DNA of 64,000 bases from assembly GCA_963747105.1 (NCBI GenBank), contig CAVVEC010000001.1:62001-126000 (forward strand). The letters are read 5' to 3'. The DNA comes from CAVVEC01 sp963747105 (GTDB taxonomy: Bacteria > Acidobacteriota > Terriglobia > Terriglobales > Acidobacteriaceae). Below, one piece after another: positions 62,586-64,000 of the stretch. Numbering within the stretch: position 1 is the stretch's first letter; each line of letters starts with the position of its first letter. A program made the translations under genes and the position numbers. A model generated the notes under the pieces. It did no database searches. It had not been told where the DNA came from and saw nothing but the letters and a program-made list of their open reading frames with translations.

Positions 62586-64000
62586 TCATTGTCTGTCGTC
62601 AAGAAGACCTCTCGCGACAATCGGCCGGCTGGCGAGCGCGGAGCGGAATCCATAGAGAGCCATCCCCACCAGCACGGCCAAGACAAACGCCGAGCGGCTT
62701 GCGTACCATCTCGAAAAGTCCAGAGTCAGCGGATAGGAGAGGAGCAGGGTTTGGACAAAGAGGCCGATCGCCAGGGCGAGAATGCCGAAGCGAACCAGCA
62801 GGAAAGTGCACAGAGCCGCAGTCAGGATCACGTTTGGCGTTTCGATACCAAAATTCTCCGCGCCTAAATTGATGATGGCATAAAGCAGTCCAGTGGCCAC
62901 GACCGCGAGCCAATACCTGCGCAGAGTGGTGCGCGCCAGAAACAGCAGGAACATGAGGGCGAATGCCGGGAAAATCGCATTGGTTTGCTGACCGAAGAAT
63001 GCGCCCAAAACCTGCAGAGGCGAGCCTAATGTAGACGTGTCCCCGCCGATGGGTGTCTCACCATGCAAGTTCACCCACGCGGGCAATGCATTTGTCAGAT
63101 GACACGTCACGGCTGTAAAACTACCCACTAGCCCGCCAACCAAAATATCCCGGCCCACCAATGGGTCGCTAAAGCGGCCCGACACCAGCCGAGTCCAGGA
63201 AATCAGCAGCTGCGGCCATTGCCTCCGGACATAAGGTTCGAAGGCCATGTAGTAGAGCCAGACAAAAGTTCCGAAAAACAGCGCTCCCGACATTTGACTG
63301 GCGAAGAGTCCCCACTCGGCGCGCAGATCCGAGACATGATGCGCCATCAGCATTCCGGCAATCCAACTGATGGAGAAGATATACGCGGAGACACGAAAAG
63401 CACCTTTGCGATCACCTCGGCCCAGCCGGATGTTGCGGCGGGCAAGAATCGCGGCCAGCAGCAAAGTGACGAAACCCGCGGTCAAGAAAGTGGCTTCGCC
63501 AATGACCCGGGTCCGGCTGCGTGACGCCTCTTGCATGCGCCACGGGCGGGTCCACGGACCGATCACGTGAAAGAACACCAGCTTGCCCTCATAACTGGCG
63601 GCCAATACGTGGATCGGGGTATCTGTATCCTGGGTATAGCTGCCGTCCCATTCCAGCCGGCGGTCGAAGGGCACAGGGGGAAGCCATTTCGGTTGGGAAG
63701 GCCGGAAGCGCGCGGGATCGAGGCCAGCTTCCACGAAAAGGTGGTTCCAATCAGGCTCGTGAACCGATACGCCCGGTGGTACATTCGCCTGCTCGATCTG
63801 AGGAGGAACGGCTATGAATCCGTCAAGCTCGCCGTTGGAATCCAGCAAAACTAGAACCATTCCCGATACTTCATACGGCGGATCCCACACGCCGACTCTT
63901 CCGCTGATGGGGGAAGGCACCATGACTCGCGGACTTTGACGGTAATAGAAATTGCGTACGCCCTGTTCGGCGTTGGCGAGTTCGCTTATGCGCTGCGGTG
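62586..64000 (-). CDS. multi-pass membrane protein, N-terminus beyond the window
   Basis: The frame is open to the last base of the window. Visible part: a soluble beta-rich region (RVMVPSPISGRVGVWDP, SGMVLVLLDSNGELDGFIAV), then about nine hydrophobic segments from FLTAGFVTLLLAAILARR to SAFVLAVLVGMALYGFRSAL. This looks like the C-terminal membrane half found in some large acidobacterial Ser/Thr kinases, but the catalytic domain is not in the window, so the function is unknown. Confidence 0.55.
   Translation of the reverse strand, partial: PQRISELANAEQGVRNFYYRQSPRVMVPSPISGRVGVWDPPYEVSGMVLVLLDSNGELDGFIAVPPQIEQANVPPGVSVHEPDWNHLFVEAGLDPARFRPSQPKWLPPVPFDRRLEWDGSYTQDTDTPIHVLAASYEGKLVFFHVIGPWTRPWRMQEASRSRTRVIGEATFLTAGFVTLLLAAILARRNIRLGRGDRKGAFRVSAYIFSISWIAGMLMAHHVSDLRAEWGLFASQMSGALFFGTFVWLYYMAFEPYVRRQWPQLLISWTRLVSGRFSDPLVGRDILVGGLVGSFTAVTCHLTNALPAWVNLHGETPIGGDTSTLGSPLQVLGAFFGQQTNAIFPAFALMFLLFLARTTLRRYWLAVVATGLLYAIINLGAENFGIETPNVILTAALCTFLLVRFGILALAIGLFVQTLLLSYPLTLDFSRWYASRSAFVLAVLVGMALYGFRSALASRPIVARGLLDDRQ

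Overview
The window looks like chromosome from an acidobacterium (Acidobacteriota, Terriglobia-like). The support is indirect: two Oar-like TonB-dependent receptors with carboxypeptidase-regulatory N-termini, two GloVer-repeat proteins, several copies of an exported family with a WRR-type C-terminal tail, a CarD/GreA pair, kdsB (so a Gram-negative envelope), and dispersed intergenic repeats. No rRNA or other phylogenetic marker is present, so the assignment is inference.

Layout. 1-5.6 kb holds two IS1595-type transposases and small hypothetical genes. 5.7-16 kb holds an XRE/S24-like regulator, a secreted Gly/Tyr-rich protein, an HdeD-like membrane protein, a GloVer protein, two tandem members of the WRR-tail family, a large TonB-dependent receptor and a histone-like gene. 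16-33.7 kb is mostly housekeeping and surface functions: lytic transglycosylase, PQQ-propeller protein, quinone reductase, a vapBC-type module, a CPBP protease, a second receptor, isoaspartyl peptidase, CDP-alcohol phosphatidyltransferase, greA, carD and an AI-2E family transporter. At 34.2-36.4 kb a decayed restriction-modification island separates ruvX from mltG: an N-terminal scrap of a D12-class adenine methylase, a probable PD-(D/E)XK nuclease, the Cys-rich N-terminal part of a NotI-like enzyme, and a small XRE protein. 36.5-44.4 kb carries mltG, a vapBC pair, an envelope lipoprotein with an ABC permease, tRNA-Ser and a GT39-like glycosyltransferase.

The most interesting part is a 14.3 kb integrative element (44454-58750). 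It is bounded by a 43-bp perfect direct repeat of the 5' half of a tRNA-Met gene and encodes its own tyrosine integrase. It has a replication-like module (primase-polymerase plus iteron-like GCGTGACAT repeats) and two probable conflict cargoes. One is an exported protein with two trypco2-like repeats, translationally coupled to an exported subtilisin-like protease. The other is a TIR-like protein followed by a caspase-like protease, the gene content of type IV Thoeris. A divergent XRE repressor/ImmA protease pair sits beside the second cargo, and a palindrome straddles the -10 box of its promoter. The chromosome then resumes with cysK-cysE, more WRR-tail family members, kdsB and a partial membrane protein.

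About ten genes look frameshifted. In every case I worked through, adding or removing one base in a short homopolymer run restores the family reading frame. I therefore think most apparent pseudogenes here are sequencing or assembly indels, not biological decay, and I annotated them as full-length loci with the break point given.
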